A stretch of DNA of 64,000 bases from Tetragonia tetragonoides (taxonomy: Eukaryota; Streptophyta; Magnoliopsida; Caryophyllales; Aizoaceae). Positions within the stretch are counted from its first letter, which is position 1. Each line of letters opens with the position of its first letter. A program made the translations under genes and the position numbers. Location of the stretch: the NCBI GenBank assembly GCA_038025085.1, contig CM076153.1:7967501-8031500 (forward strand), read 5' to 3'. This document shows, in pieces, positions 1-10,990 of the stretch. A model generated the notes under the pieces. That model saw only the letters and a program-made list of their open reading frames with translations, searched no databases and was not told the origin of the DNA.

Positions 1-259
1 TCACTCTCACTCATCCTCTCTTCCTCACTCACTCTCACTCATCCTCTCTTCCTCACTCACTCTCACTCATCCTCACCACCACACCATCACACCGGCAACC
101 ACCACCACTCACGGCACAACCACCACCGGTATTTTTGCGCATTTTTTTTGCACAGTCGTCTGAAATTTTCGACTCACCCTTGGGCGAGTCGTCTGCGACT
201 CACCCAAGGGTGAGTCGAAAATTTCAGACGACTGTGCAAAAAAAAAAATATTATTATTA

Positions 260-301
<42 letters not shown>

Positions 302-615
302 TATTGTTATTATTATTAATATTATTATTATTATTGCACAGTCGTCTGAAATTTACGACTCACCCTTGGGTGAGTCGTCTGAAATTTTCGACTCACCCAA
401 GGGTGAGTCGCCTCTAGCAGACGACTCACCCAAGGGTGAGTCGTAAATTTCAGACGACTGTGCAAAAAAAATGCGCAAAAAAAAATTTACCGGTGGTGGT
501 TGTGCCGTGAGTGGTGGTGGTTGCCGGTGTGATGGTGTGGTGGTGAGGATGAGTGAGAGTGAGTGAGGAAGAGAGGATGAGTGAGAGTGAGTGAGAGTGA
601 GTGAGGAAAAGGGAG
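1..615. repeat. Large nested foldback (palindromic) element
   Basis: The outer arms 1-149 and 464-611 are almost perfect reverse complements. They share the CACTCACTCTCACTCATCC repeats, a CACCACCACACCATCAC stretch and the ACCACCACCGGTA block. Two further palindromes sit inside: 150-237 and 336-463, each opening with GCACAGTCGTCTGAAATTT and closing with its reverse complement. They are separated by a (TTA)n microsatellite at about 246-334. GACTCACCC/GGGTGAGTC recurs many times. The left arm begins at the window edge, so the element probably starts outside. Transcribed, it would form a long hairpin. No transposase is seen. Open frames over it are simple-sequence artefacts. Confidence 0.9.
246..334. 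repeat. (TTA)n microsatellite forming the loop of the foldback element
   Basis: Nearly uninterrupted TTA/TAT trinucleotides lie between the two inner palindromes. They translate as poly-Leu or poly-Ile in all frames, which explains the meaningless open frame across this stretch. Confidence 0.9.
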
Positions 616-1555
616 AGGATAAAATTGAAAATTGGGGAGGCGGTAGCTAGTAAAAAGAGGGCGGTATTTAATAACACCCTATTTTTTATCAGGGTACACT
701 TATTTACATGATATGTCATTTGTATCACCCTTTTATAATGTCTAGTGCATAGTACACTTACTTATTGCTCCCATAGTTTTGTCTTCATCTAGTGTCCTTT
801 TTTCCGGGGGGGCCACTAGAGTCAAGAGGAAATGAGATGACCGCAATTGTTCGAGAAAATGCACAAAAAGAAAAGAAAAAAGGAATTTTAAAAGAGATTG
901 ATGACCAAAGTAGCGCAAAAACTTAAAAGGGACGGACTTTTTGTATATGTCCAGTTTTTAATATGGTCTCCACTTTCTTTTTCTGTCTACCACCCTCACG
1001 CGACCTGAAATTTGCCAGTACAATTCCCCTCCCTTTCTCTGTTCTCCTTCCTCCCCCCACTATTCAAACACCCACTTTCTCTCTCCTTTTCTCCTGCATT
1101 CTCTCTCTTTGACTCATCCACCTTACCCTTACTTTCTACCTCCCTCCCCCATGGATAAACGCCCAAATCTCTACCCCTAGTTTCTCTCTCATCTTTTCAC
1201 CCACTTTCATTGCGATTCAGCGATCCCCTCTCGAGGAATACAACCTTAACAACTTTGCCAAAATCGCTAAGTTTGAACGACTACTATCATGATTCATGAG
1301 CTGAATTTATTACAGAGACTGAAGGGAAATCATGAGATGACGATGACGTTGAAATGATGATTTCATTTTCTTATTTTTGTTTAAGTCACTTTAGTTAGTT
1401 TTTGTTTGATTTGGTTATTTCTTTATTTTATTTTTCTTTTGGTTTGTTTTTTTTTTCTTTTTTGTTGAATTTTTCATTCATCTTTAGTTTTTAGGAATAC
1501 ATTGGTTTGACAAAAAGAAATTACTCTATGGTTTATAATTATTTTAAAATACTTC
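616..1555. other. Non-coding A/T- and pyrimidine-rich stretch
   Basis: No supported gene. About 960-1210 is rich in CT tracts and contains short stretches such as CTTTCTCTCTCC that resemble a plant 5'UTR, but no coding exon follows. A remnant promoter is possible but cannot be shown. Confidence 0.5.
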
Positions 1556-2200
1556 TTGTAGTGTCAGTTTTTTTATATGTAGTATCATTTTGTTGTCACC
1601 TAGTGCTGATTTATTTTTTAATATCTACTTTGTTTGTCTTGTAGTATCAAATTATTTCATTCTAGTGTTACTTTGTTACCTTGTGGTGGCAGTTTGTTAA
1701 ACTCTAACATCCCCTTCTTTGATCTAAATTAAGTTTACATATATGATATTTTTTAACTATAAATTCGAGGGAGAAAAAAAGATTGATTGAGCATTGACAC
1801 CACACAATTTAGAATTAATAGAAGCAATAACTAAACAATACAAAGTAGTTTATTTTACTCTATTGTTACTTGGTTGTCTTGTGGTGTTAATTTATTTAGC
1901 TCTAGTGTCACTTTGTTCTCTTATAGTGTTAATTTTTTTTAACTCTAGTGCCACTCTTTCCAATTGTGGTGTTAGTTTTTTAAATTCTTAGGCTTTTTTT
2001 TTTTTGAAGAACTAATACCTCTTTTCTAGAAGATTATAAAACTAGCACCAAAATGCAACACTATAATGCAACAAAGTGGCATTACAGCAAATTAAGCTAG
2101 CACCACAATGCAACAAAGTGGCACTAGAATAAAATGAACTAACGCCATAATGCAACAAAGTGGCACTAGAGAAGCAAATGAACTTTTTAAAACTCCATTG
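1556..2200. repeat. Degenerate foldback array of a TAGTGTCACTTTGTT motif
   Basis: From about 1556 to 1990 the + strand repeats variants of CTAGTGTCACTTTGTT followed by CTTGTGGTGTTAGTTTNTTAA. From about 2040 to 2190 the reverse complement recurs (CAACAAAGTGGCACTAGA and GCACCACAATGCAAC). The two halves can fold back on each other with an A/T spacer. Related TAGTGTTAGTTTATTGAG units continue to about 2450. It is non-coding. The 65-residue frame at 1794 is a translation of the repeats. Confidence 0.7.
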
Positions 2201-2554
2201 TCAAATTATTGATATGTAGTGTCTGTTCATTGAGAAAGCGGTGTTAGTTAATTTTAGGCATGTGTTAATCTTATTGAGAAGCAATTTGATTTTCTAAAAC
2301 TCCAGCAATAGTTCGTTATGCTAGTTAATTTAAGGCATGCGTTAGTTTTTTAAGATGCAGTCTCATATTATTGATCTCTAATGTTAGTTTTTTAAGATAC
2401 AGTCTTATATTATTGATCTCTAGTGTTAGTTTATTGAGAAAACAATGTTATTTTATAAATAAATGATACTGAAATGAACAAAGTAATTAATCACATTTAA
2501 CCGAAAGAAGGAAAAAAGAAAAAGAAAAAAGAAATGGACTAAACATAACAAGAA

Positions 2555-2650
2555 AAGGAAATTGGGCCTGCGCTGATTCGAACTCGAGTAACATGGCAAA
2601 TTTTGTTGATATAACCTGCTTAAAACCATTGAGGCACACCCGGGTTAATA
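2555..2650 (-). repeat. tRNA-like / SINE-head fragment
   Basis: On the - strand an A-box-like TGCCTCAATGG (about 2624-2634) is followed some 45 nt later by a B-box-like GAGTTCGAATC (about 2577-2587). This is the layout of a tRNA-derived RNA polymerase III promoter. No complete cloverleaf with an acceptor stem can be drawn, so this is a SINE head or decayed tRNA relic, not a working tRNA gene. Confidence 0.35.
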
Positions 2651-2760
2651 TTAGCTGTTAGAAGACATAATAATTAAATATTCTGTCCGCCCAAATACAA
2701 AGTCGCGCGCGCTCCTAAATCCTTAACGTGGAGCTTGTCTCGCGCGTGGAGCGTGTCACA

Positions 2761-2781
2761 TCGCCCTATGCGATAGGGCGA
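2761..2781. repeat. Short perfect hairpin
   Basis: TCGCCCTA, five bases, then TAGGGCGA form an 8-bp perfect stem in a locally G/C-rich patch (2695-2790). Function unknown. Confidence 0.5.
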
Positions 2782-3179
2782 CCGCTTACAAGACTGATTG
2801 CCAAAGTAGACACACCATCCAAATTTCAAGTTCATGAAAAGATATAGGAGTAGAAATGTGGGTCCTGCCACTGAAATCCAATGATTAAGTAAGGTTGTGT
2901 CATTGATTTTTAGTTTCTCATTGATTTAGTAAAGCCCATTCACTGATTCTCATTTATCAGGTAAGGTCTTGTCACTTATTTCTTCCGATTGGTTAAGAGT
3001 TAATAAGTGGAAAAAAAACACATTATTTGGCTGATGGGAGACAAATTGCAGTGAACGGCAAAGGTTTAAAAATATGGGTTTCCGCTTTTGGGGGTGCTTT
3101 AGGTTACAATTTGGGTGTTTGTGATTTGTTGTATTTATTTATGAAGGTTATGTTGTTTGGTTGGTTAAATTAACTATTG

Positions 3180-3182
<3 letters not shown>

Positions 3183-3219
<37 letters not shown>
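3183..3219. repeat. (TA)n microsatellite
   Basis: An uninterrupted TA dinucleotide run of about 18 units in otherwise A/T-rich intergenic DNA. Confidence 0.95.
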
Positions 3220-3220
<1 letters not shown>

Positions 3221-3654
3221 ACCAAATGCAAGTAGCCATGAGTACTTTTAGATGACTTTTTTTTTTCTGGGGCAATGATTAGATGATATTTTGCAGTGTT
3301 TTTCATTTGAAAAGTTCTGATGTAAATTGAACCGACTTGTATATGTTTGAATTTTGAAGCTTAGTGACAGTTTGGGCCTTTGGGCCGCTAAAATACAACC
3401 TTTGTGGGCCAAGCTTTTAGCAACGTTAAACTGTTAGTCCCACATGACCATTATAGACTATTGGTAAGCTATATTATTTACTTCCCAGTTTTTTTTTGTT
3501 TTGAAGAATATTTACTTCCCAGTTGATCCATGTGGGAGTGTGTTCGTCACCCCCCATCACTGATTGGAGAATTTTTTCTTTGATCACTATTTCGTGTAGG
3601 CTTTTCTCCCCCCTACTCCCCTTTCCCATCTCACTATTTCGCCTACCAATAAGG

Positions 3655-3935
3655 GTGGTGGTCTATTGGTTCCAAGCTTACTTCCAAGTAGTTTGGTAAG
3701 GCAAGGCTATGGGTTCGACACCCCATTCCTCTCATGCCTTGTGTCTCATGGTTTCTAGGAGCTATACTAGCCCCTTGTTGGTGCTACATTGACGAGGTCA
3801 ATGCTTGCGCTGGTTGTTCAACTAGTCTGATATGTTTGCTATTGAACACAAGAGTCCGAACATAATGTAGTAGGGGGTGCTTCGATCGTCATACACTTGC
3901 ACCCTCTTTTTGATGAGAAAAAAATCTCACATTTC
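3655..3935 (+). mobile_element. tRNA-derived SINE, full-length-like
   Basis: An A-box-like TGGTCTATTGGT (about 3659-3670) and a good B box GGTTCGACACC (3712-3722) are spaced as in tRNA-derived SINEs. A unique body follows, ending in a T-rich block and the A tail GATGAGAAAAAAA near 3922-3934. No clear target-site duplication was found. It lies upstream of the first MSL copy. Confidence 0.6.
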
Positions 3936-4239
3936 ACCTACAGGAAGACACTCATCACTTATTGGAGATTTTTTTTATCACAAAACTGAATGAGAATTGA
4001 TGACCCACCAGATGCGGATTGTAATATAGACGGGCCAGGGCCTAATAAGGTAAAATTGCTCACAATCTACTGCGTTCGGACCGTTTTTCCTATATATTGT
4101 GTATAGTATACACAAAGCTGTCTTGTGTATATCTCTCTTCTTTTCTTTGATTTCAGAGGTATATTTGGTATGTTAAAGAAAAGAGAAATAGACACAAAGA
4201 CAGGTTTGTATATACTACCCACAATGTAACTCTAGGTTT

Positions 4240-4570
4240 TTTTGACTGCGTCGTTCATACAAAGCTACTGACCCTAATAAGGTAAAATTGCTCAGGACCA
4301 ATGGTTACTAAAACCTGATATTTATTTGTGATTTTCATCTGCTCGCTCTCTCTCTCTCTCTCTCTCTGTTTCTCTGCTTTACAGAATTAGTCGTACAATA
4401 ATTATTGCAAGTTTTTTGCACTTTCCTTTTGCATGTATGTATGACCGTAGTCCGTACGACACGTAAAATTCTGTATTAACAATAGGCTTATTACCACTTA
4501 CCAGCAAGGTGCTCATTGTTATCTGGCCCCATGAGAAAAGGTTTCAAGAAAGATTCGCCACTCTATGTAG
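4240..4570 (+). promoter_or_regulatory. Upstream region of the MSL copy at 4.7 kb, duplicated in inverse orientation at 21.6-22.0 kb
   Basis: The segment containing GTTCATACAAAGCT, AATAAGGTAAAATTGCTCAGGACCAATGGTTACT (4282-4314) and the block around ATCTGGCCCC...TTCGCCACTCTAT (4520-4566) matches, in reverse complement, 21590-21990. A CT microsatellite is at about 4345-4375. This is presumably the ancestral promoter/5' flank shared by the MSL copies. No core promoter element can be assigned with confidence. Confidence 0.5.
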
Positions 4571-6470
4571 GAGTATGATTACTCAACATCTCTCAATTAA
4601 AGAAACTGTAATACTACCACGCCACAAAAACATTGAGATTGCTAGCCCCTTTTCTCTATATCCTCTCATATATATTAAGCAACGTAAGGGGGTAATACAT
4701 ATAGCTAGCCATTAAGGCATTGCCTTATTTAAGATCATTAGAGGAATAATTGACAATGTCGATGTCAAAACCCAAAACAATAAGTAGTTCATCTGCTACT
4801 AATAATAATTGTAACAATGATCTTGAAGAGGTAATCACAGGCGACAAGTCGCCGGAGGAGGTGGAGAGAGGAGGAGATCGACATCGTGGGCAGCTGGAGG
4901 AGGCTAAGGAAAAGCAAAAGTCCCTAGGTAGACGGCTAATTGGTCAGGTGGGGAAGTTGATTTACTTTGTATTGAAATTGTGTTGCTTGCCATTTGCTAG
5001 TTTTGTAGTGATGCCAATGATTTGGGTCTGGTTATTATTAACACGGTTATACCAGTTTGTGCGGCAAGGTGATGATTGTGAGAAAGCTATACACCTTAAG
5101 GCATTTATCATCTTTTGCATGTACGTATGTATTATGATGCTTGTCCCTGTGCTTCTCATCATCTTAGCACTGGATTTGTTTGTTTTCAACCCCAAATTTC
5201 GAGTTTATAATCATAAAATTGGGGAGTTATCGATATTAGAATGGGTTGAGTTAGCAGGCTTCTTTTGTTGGTATGTCTTTAGTTTAAGCTCCATCGCAGG
5301 AACAATGTTCACTAGAAGATTACTATCACGAGTAATCCCGTTGGACCACAGTGACAGTAGCTTGATAATTAATTCCGTGGATGCTGTGTTTGAGGCAATA
5401 GGCTGTATTATTAGTATCTTTGGTATAACGGTGACTGTTTTGGAGTATGTAAGCACACCATGGGAGACTACTGCTTCTAACTTGCTTCTCCTTCTTACTC
5501 TCGTGATCGTTGGTTACAACATCATCAGATTTGTAACTCATATGATAGTGTACAAGCTACGAAAAGGTTGTCAAAAGATTGATCCACATTCAGCATACTA
5601 TATAGTCCTAGAGAAGCTCCTACATAGAAAATATATGGCCTATTGGGCCAATGGATTGAGAAGGAGCTTGAGTCTCATCTTCAACTCGTTGGTTCTACGT
5701 GTATTCTTCTTGGTAAAAGATAGAGAATGCCTATTAGCCCGATTGTGTATTAGTTTTGCAGTATGCTCCCTTCTTTGGGTGTTGAAAGATTTGTGTACGG
5801 CTATCATGGGAGGCTCATGCTATCTATGATAGACTAAGTCCTCACATCTTAAAATTACGCAAACGCTTGTATTTCTTGGGCATCCTCATCCGTCACAACA
5901 TTGACATCTTCGACCTACTCTATGAAGTAGAAGAAAATAATCAAGCAGTGGAACCCAACGGTAGTAATACAGACCATCATTCATGCTCCTTATCATGTAG
6001 TAGTATCATTTATCGGTTTTGGGCACAAATTCTTTTTCTTGGGCTGATAATGAAGTTGCTAAGTATGAATATGTTTTATTGGAGCACGCATGATAATGAG
6101 GAGGAGGATGAATGGTCTGGATCACAAGCAGGAAAGAGGAAGGTGTCAGCTGCAATGAAGAGAAAGGTCAAGAATGATTTGTTAATGCACAAGGAGCTAG
6201 ACGGCTGGAGTCCTGATTTGTATGATATACAACAGGCGGCTCAATATTTTCGGTCAAGTAAAAATGCCTGGAAAACCGACAAGTACATTTCCGAGGTCCT
6301 CCAACTTCTCAAACCCAATATTGCGTTTCCTGTTAACTCCAACAGGTAACAGTTACACATACTCCCCGTTTCAAATTCTTCTTTCTATATAACTTTTAAT
6401 TTAAAAATATATATATACATTTATAAAGTAAAAATGGTAAGAAGAATGAGCAACATATCACTGCCAGAGA

Positions 6471-7041
6471 CAGGGATGGCAATGGGGCGGGACAGGGTTG
6501 AATATGAGTATATCCATACCCATACCCATACCCACTTGGCTAAGGCAATCCGCCACCCGCCCCATCCCCACCATAGATAAGAATTTCAAAATCATCCCCA
6601 CCTCAGTGGGTATGAGATGGGAACCACACCCGCCCCAATTACTCAGCGGGGTATCCATACTCACTTAATACCCACCTTAAATCCACATGATACCCACCTT
6701 AAATCCACATAATACCCACAAAAAAACAATTACTATATATTTAACAAACAAACCCAATAAACGTGCAAATTGTGTCACTATTAGAAACATCAAAACTAAA
6801 TACATTTGAACAAATTGTGTCAATACATTTTATAGTTAGATTTTTTACACTTTTTTATTTTTTTTGGGTATGAGGCGGGTATCCAACTGGAAAACAACAC
6901 AAACCATCCCCCCATTCTCATGACAGTTTTCCTTTTCAAAACCATCCAACACCATCCTCACCTAACGCTCTCCCATTCCCACCCCAATCGAGGCGGATGT
7001 AAGGCGGAATCCACCTATACCCACCCCACTGCTATTCCTAC
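6471..7041. mobile_element. hAT-like non-autonomous DNA element (MITE) in intron 1 of the MSL pseudogene
   Basis: The left end CAGGGATGGCAATGGGGCGGG (6471-6491) matches imperfectly the reverse complement of the right end (TAGGAATAGCAGTGGGGTGGG, about 7020-7040). GGTATCCAT/ATACCCAC-type repeats lie inside. No coding capacity and no convincing 8-bp duplication. The superfamily call is an inference from the ends. Confidence 0.65.
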
Positions 7042-7603
7042 CTGAGTACTTTATTTCTAGCTTTTCCACAAACACCAATTTTTTGTTTCATTGCTTAAAA
7101 TGATTTTTATTTATTATATTTGAGTTCCCGATCGATCTACAAATTTTCATGCATTTACAGTATCGATGATCAAAAATTGAAGCAGTTTATCAATTGTCAA
7201 AGCAATCAAAGCAACACAGCAGACAGAAATCAAAGCAGATCTCGTATAGAAGACGATGACGGGGACGACTTCATTAAAATGTTGCGGAAATCACCTTCTT
7301 CTTCAATAGCTACTCCTATATCTTTTGATGAACTTGAAAATTGGATGGTATGTCTAGTTTGGTGATCAATCTCTTTTAAAATTCCCCTTTTAATTTCTTT
7401 TCAATTTTCTCCAACAACAGCGTCATCGCCATCTCTTTGAGAAAGAAAAACAAATTAAAAGGTGATACTCGATCGGTATTATTACTACACACTATAAGAG
7501 CTGTGTTTGATTCAATTTAATTTTAAATTAAGTTCAGTTTATAGGTAACTTTATCACTCAAATAACTTTTTATAACGAAATAAATTAACTTTCAATGCGT
7601 CTT

Positions 7604-8220
7604 CACTACACCCTAGTGTAGCCAACTTGGCTACTTGGCTACACCACCAGTTTTCTTTCCTTTTTCTTCAATTTTTTTTTTTCATTAAAAAAAAAATTTT
7701 TTTTTTTTTGAATGAACTTCACTTCATTACCTTTTAGCTGTTACTTCATTATTTTATAACTGTGGCTTCATTACTTTATAACCGTCACTTCATTACATTG
7801 TTTAGTGTATTTGTAATGAAGTGGTATGTTGTAATAGAAAAGTGGGTGTATGACAATGAAGTAATGGCTATCTAGTAATGGAGTAGTAGCTATCTAGTAA
7901 TGAAGTGATGATATGTTGATAGTAAATGAAGCGGGGTGTGTTGCTAATAATAAAGTAGTGGTATGTGATAATGAAGTGACGATTATTTGATAATGAATAT
8001 AGGTCTTTCGTAAAAAAAAAAATTATATAAAAAAAACGGTGTTGGGTCGATAATGAAGTGGCGGTTATCTGATAATGAAGTATAGAAAAAAAAAAAAAAA
8101 AAAAACTTTTTTACAAAAAAAAAAAAAAAACAAACTTTAAAAAAAAAAAAAAAAAAAACTTTTTTACAAAAAAAAAAAAAAGAAAAGAAAAAAAAGAAAT
8201 TGACACGGTGCAGCCAAGAA
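7604..8220. repeat. Foldback/low-complexity element with ATTCATTAC/TAATGAAGT repeats
   Basis: An ACTTGGCTACACCACC-type end (about 7634-7650) is mirrored by GGTGCAGCCAAG at about 8204-8216. Inside, CTTCATTAC-type units (7718-7800) are followed by many TAATGAAGTG-type units (7815-8085), the reverse complement. Poly(A) runs at 8085-8190 follow. It fills intron 2 of the MSL pseudogene. Non-coding. Confidence 0.6.
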
Positions 8221-9589
8221 ATTGCGATTAACTTTACAACTCGAGGATGGTATCGTATAAATGCTAAACAGTGATTTTAGAAGTGGATATTTTTTACTTT
8301 TTGTTTTTCTCTTTTTCTGTTTTTGTTTTCTTGAAAATCAATTTTTTTTTTCTTCACTTTTACCAAATACCATTTCTCCAAAAAAAACTATTTATCTGCT
8401 AATTTAAATAGAAAAATAGCTTTATGAAACTGAAACAAACGGGCACTAAATTATTGTAAAAAAAAATAAATCTGAAAAATAAGATTTTTACAAGTTTAAC
8501 ACCTTTTGTATTATGTATCTTGACCAGAAAAATGCACATAAAGGTTGCTCCATCCTTGCAAATATGCTATGTAGTTCCAAGGAGGTTGTGGATTGTTTAA
8601 ACATAACTATGGGAGTAGTGTTGCTGCTGGTTGTCGTTGTGATATTGGTGCTTCTTTTCAATGATAAGGATCCAATTAAGGTATTGGCGTTAATTGCATC
8701 ACCGCTTTTGGGTGCAACATTTATATTTGGAAGCACTTGCAGAACTCTATTTCAAGGGCTCATTTTTGTATACGTACATCCTTTTCATGTCGGTGATACA
8801 TGTGATATTGAAGGACAAGTTGAAAAAGAGGTAAGTTAATTAGTAACGGAAAGGATTCAATTTTGATGTTTTTTTCTTTTTTTTTGGTTTTTTATGATTA
8901 GTCGAAGTACATACACGCATTGAAGCTAAAACTCATACTTTAAATGTTTTTATTTAAGATTTGGATTCTCTCCAATACCCTTCCCGTATTTACGCATTAC
9001 ACTTGTAGATACTTGCCACGAGTTAAGTTGAATACAAACAAAAAAACTTAAAATTAAAATTTCAACACATGGCAAATATCCACAAGTGTAATCTGTAAAT
9101 GCGGAAAATGGGTTATCGGAGAGGATCACGATCCTTTTATCTATATATAGTTGGTGGTCAAAGAGACGGGCATATGGAAAACAATATTCACCAAAGCTAG
9201 TATTTAAATGGAAATAATATATCCGAATTCGGTGTTAGCGAAAAAGGTGATCATCAATCACAAAATTGAAAACTGGCTGGAACAACAGAAGGAAATAGAT
9301 GAGTCAAATAGGAGCAGAGGTCAGAATGATGATGGATTGATGGAGCAGCAAAAATGATGGCGGTGCATTATCATAGTGAAGAAGGTGAGAGTGATGGAGG
9401 ATCAAAAATAACTGTGCAATCGGATGGCGACAGTGTTGAATTAGACCAACTTCAACAAACTAAAGACATGGACAACGACGACAGTTTCGCAAGCACAGAC
9501 GAGGATGGCAAAGTGAAATCCAATTAACTGGTAAGCCTTTTAGTTGTTATCATGAAACTTGGTGTTTGATAACTTTACAAAGTTTTTTG

Positions 9590-9692
9590 TTTTTTTTTCT
9601 TTAAATGATCTATTCAGGAAAGACTTAGCCTTGATGTGGATCAGATGAAGGGGATGCTCTCTATGGTGGAGGAAAAATGATTACCTCTCATA
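9590..9692 (+). pseudogene. Final exon-like tail of the MSL pseudogene
   Basis: After a donor-like CTG/GTAAGC at about 9532 and an acceptor ATTCAG near 9619, a segment reading ERLSLDVDQMKGMLSMVEEK then stop is found. The same segment exists in inverse orientation at about 16310-16400, where it belongs to the third MSL copy. It may be an old C-terminal coding exon or a 3'UTR exon. Confidence 0.4.
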
Positions 9693-10122
9693 GGGAAACG
9701 ATGTGGTTTAACTCGATGAGAATTCTTCATCTTAATCTATTTTCTCCTAGTGAAAATGTTTTTGTTCTAGGAGGTGGTGAGTGGTTTATGTTGTTTAGTT
9801 TGTATTCTGCTTGGAAAACTGTTGACCACAGTAATTATTTTCCGCGCTGATTTGTTGTACACTTTATTTGTTGCTATTTGCTACTTGCTACTTGCTACTT
9901 ACACTCTCGTCGTTGCTCTACACATTTTGTGGTTTACAGTCTTTATAATTAGTTCACTAATGATTAACAAAAACTTTAATAAGACGAGTTTTTTTTTTTT
10001 GTAACTTTCGATGAGATAGGGTCACTTTTGAATGAAACTTGGAATATTGCACATCTGTCATCATAAATGACCTCTATATTTTTATAGAGTGACCTCATTT
10101 TTTTCAGTAAGCTGGTCTTACA

Positions 10123-10373
10123 TACTACCTCCATTTTGGAAAAATAATAATATTTATTTAATTAAAGGTCAAACTTTAAGCATTGATTTCGGAAAAAATA
10201 TAAGGATTTACAATGTAAAAATACTATCGTTGGATTTGTTTTAATTCGTACTTTCAGAAAATCTATTTTTTATAGTTTATGTATTCATATAAACCCAAAT
10301 ATTCATGGTCAAAGTAGTGCATTGGAGACCGTGCAAAAATAAATGTTACCATTTTTCAGAAATGGAGGTAGTA
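10123..10373. mobile_element. Stowaway-like MITE
   Basis: Starts TACTACCTCCATTTTGGAAAAAT and ends with the near-perfect inverse ATTTTTCAGAAATGGAGGTAGTA. The element is 251 bp including flanking TA, which suggests a Tc1/mariner-type TA target. A/T-rich, no open frame. Confidence 0.8.
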
Positions 10374-10499
10374 CCACTTACTGATTAATTAAAGGGTAAA
10401 TATCCAAAAGAAACATAGAATGCCACAGTAAAATCAAAATTGGACAAACCAATAAAACCAACCCACAAAAATTTAAAAAAAAAAAAAAAGGTTTCTGGG

Positions 10500-10720
10500 T
10501 TTTACCTGGACTTTAAATTTGCCAAAGTGGGTAGAGAAGAAATCGAAATTAGGGTTCCATTATCGTCGCCCCAATCCTTGCAAGCCCTCCAATAGTCCAT
10601 TAAACCAGGTACTTAATCTACGAACTCGCCGTAACTCAGTTCTTTCCGAATAACTCGCTCTATTTATCCTCCGATTTTCAGCTTTTTCTTCAACTCAACC
10701 GCGTCCATTTTTCCGATGAT
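10500..10720 (+). other. Possible orphan 5' exon of a lost gene
   Basis: The stretch GAAATCGAAATTAGGGTTCCATTATCGTCGCC looks like a typical plant 5'UTR (AGGGTT motif), followed by a donor-like CCAG/GTACTT near 10605. No coding exon that could belong to it is recognisable downstream. It could be a captured or truncated 5' end. Weak evidence. Confidence 0.2.
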
Positions 10721-10990
10721 TGGAAGATTTTTCTTTGACTCAGTTGCTCCGGTGAGTCCACTCGGTTTTCGTCCAATTTTGTGTTTTTCCTCTTTTTTGT
10801 TTTGCTTCTTCGTTTTCTTTTGTAGTACTGGTTTAGTGGTTTGTTAGTGAAGAGGCCGCCCGAGTGGGAGTTTTCTGATGTCGGCCCAGACATTTTAAGG
10901 CTAATTTGACAAACTTATGGCCCACAAATAAATCATGTAGCCCACTTATCAGATTACAGGCTTACAGCTCGCATATTTTGTTTGGACTTA

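Larger units (their letters stand above)
4756..9535 (+). pseudogene. MscS-like (MSL10-type) mechanosensitive channel, frameshifted pseudogene
   Basis: The structure matches the intact paralogue at 12.2 kb exon for exon: 4756-6345, 7161-7347, 8528-8830 and 9151-about 9535, with GT-AG borders and identical phases (exon 3 is 303 nt in both). The first ATG is at 4756. Exon 1 encodes an acidic N-terminus, several membrane spans and the conserved RQGDDCEKA and SRVIPLDHSDSS regions. Near 5795-5800 one extra base relative to the paralogue shifts the frame and gives TGA at 5827-5829. Homology resumes in another frame from about 5830 (RLYFLGIL region). Exon 4 carries an in-frame TAA at 9205-9207 and loses frame again near 9355. 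Three lesions argue for a real pseudogene rather than one sequencing error. MITE-like elements sit in introns 1 and 2. Confidence 0.8.

Noticed and set aside
135..446. 103-codon open frame on + inside the foldback element
   Set aside because: It is a translation of a (TTA)n microsatellite and palindromic repeats, with poly-Leu/Ile and repeated SSEIFDSP units. No gene-like composition.
450..728. 92-codon open frame on - at the right arm of the foldback
   Set aside because: It reads across the outer arm's CACTCTCACTCA repeats (poly Ser/Leu/His/Thr). The mirrored arm encodes the same on the other strand.
2555..2650. Functional tRNA gene on -
   Set aside because: A- and B-box-like words are present but an acceptor stem and anticodon arm could not be drawn, so it was listed only as a SINE-like fragment.
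4756..5829. Stand-alone 358-residue membrane protein gene
   Set aside because: Homology to the paralogue continues in another frame straight after the stop, so it is the front part of a frameshifted MSL copy.
7604..8220. CRISPR-like array of TAATGAAGT units
   Set aside because: Units are short, unevenly spaced, low-complexity and in a plant intron. There is no repeat-spacer regularity.
9774..10004. 76-codon hydrophobic frame on + downstream of the MSL pseudogene
   Set aside because: It is A/T-rich 3' flank; no similarity to MSL spans and no counterpart at the other copies.
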